Shown here: positions 5,070 to 5,105 of the stretch, piece after piece
Position numbering within the stretch: position 1 is the stretch's first letter
Layout of the letters: every line of letters starts with the position of its first letter
Source: an uncultured Angelakisella sp.
GTDB taxonomy: Bacteria; Bacillota; Clostridia; Oscillospirales; Ruminococcaceae
DNA: 5,105 nucleotides
Reading direction: 5' to 3'
Assembly (NCBI GenBank): GCA_947564495.1
Contig: CANOCD010000119.1
Coordinates: forward strand, 1 to 5,105
The notes under the pieces: generated by a model
What the model saw: the letters and a program-made list of their open reading frames with translations, nothing else
The model's database searches: none
Told to the model about the DNA's origin: nothing
Made by a program: the position numbers and the translations under genes

Positions 5070-5105
5070 CTTTACAGTTTACCATTTCAACGTAAAAAAG
5101 TAAAG
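5070..5105 (-). promoter_or_regulatory. Candidate promoter with nested operator-like dyad before the yerC-like gene
   Basis: Two inverted pairs share nearly the same centre (about 5087): the inner TTTAC (5078-5082) and GTAAA (5092-5096), and the outer CTTTAC (5070-5075) and GTAAAG (5100-5105). On the minus strand a possible promoter, TTTACT (5104-5099), a 17-base spacer and TAAACT (5081-5076), each four of six matches, runs through the dyad. It would leave almost no leader before the ribosome binding site, so the true promoter may lie beyond the window. The dyad itself is seen directly; its operator role is inference. Confidence 0.4.

Overview
The window is GC-rich and densely coded. It has strong AGGAGG-type ribosome binding sites and tRNA genes that encode their own CCA. 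It also carries a typical Firmicutes set: a YerC-type TrpR-like regulator, Hsp33 and a YebC-family protein. This fits a high-GC member of the Clostridia, perhaps the Oscillospiraceae (Flavonifractor/Oscillibacter-like). That placement is inference from gene content and composition, not from a search.

Layout, left to right. (1) A plus-strand gene of unknown function enters from the left edge and ends at 1159. (2) A plus-strand phosphoribosyltransferase gene (1257-1805) has its own candidate promoter and ends at a 12-bp perfect-stem terminator (1823-1866). That terminator probably works in both directions, because the next gene is convergent. (3) On the minus strand lies a yebC-family gene (1888-2619). 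Upstream of it is a geneless gap of 209 bases (2620-2828) rich in inverted repeats, including a hairpin plus T-run that could end the tRNA transcript. (4) A minus-strand tRNA cluster, transcribed Asp(GTC)-Gly(GCC)-Cys(GCA), occupies 2829-3064. Its near-consensus promoter overlaps the last codons of the gene upstream. (5) A compact minus-strand operon, yerC-like regulator, class I methyltransferase, hslO (5051 down to 3106), has a 14-bp overlap and a 1-base gap at its junctions. A dyad-rich segment at the right edge lies just in front of the regulator gene.

Most of the content is ordinary housekeeping: purine salvage, translation support, redox chaperone, tRNAs. I see no mobile element, CRISPR array, toxin-antitoxin pair or defence system, and no convincing new system. 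The points most worth checking are the nested dyad before the regulator, the purine substrate of the phosphoribosyltransferase, the structured gap between tRNA-Cys and yebC, the promoter embedded in hslO, and the identity of the first gene.
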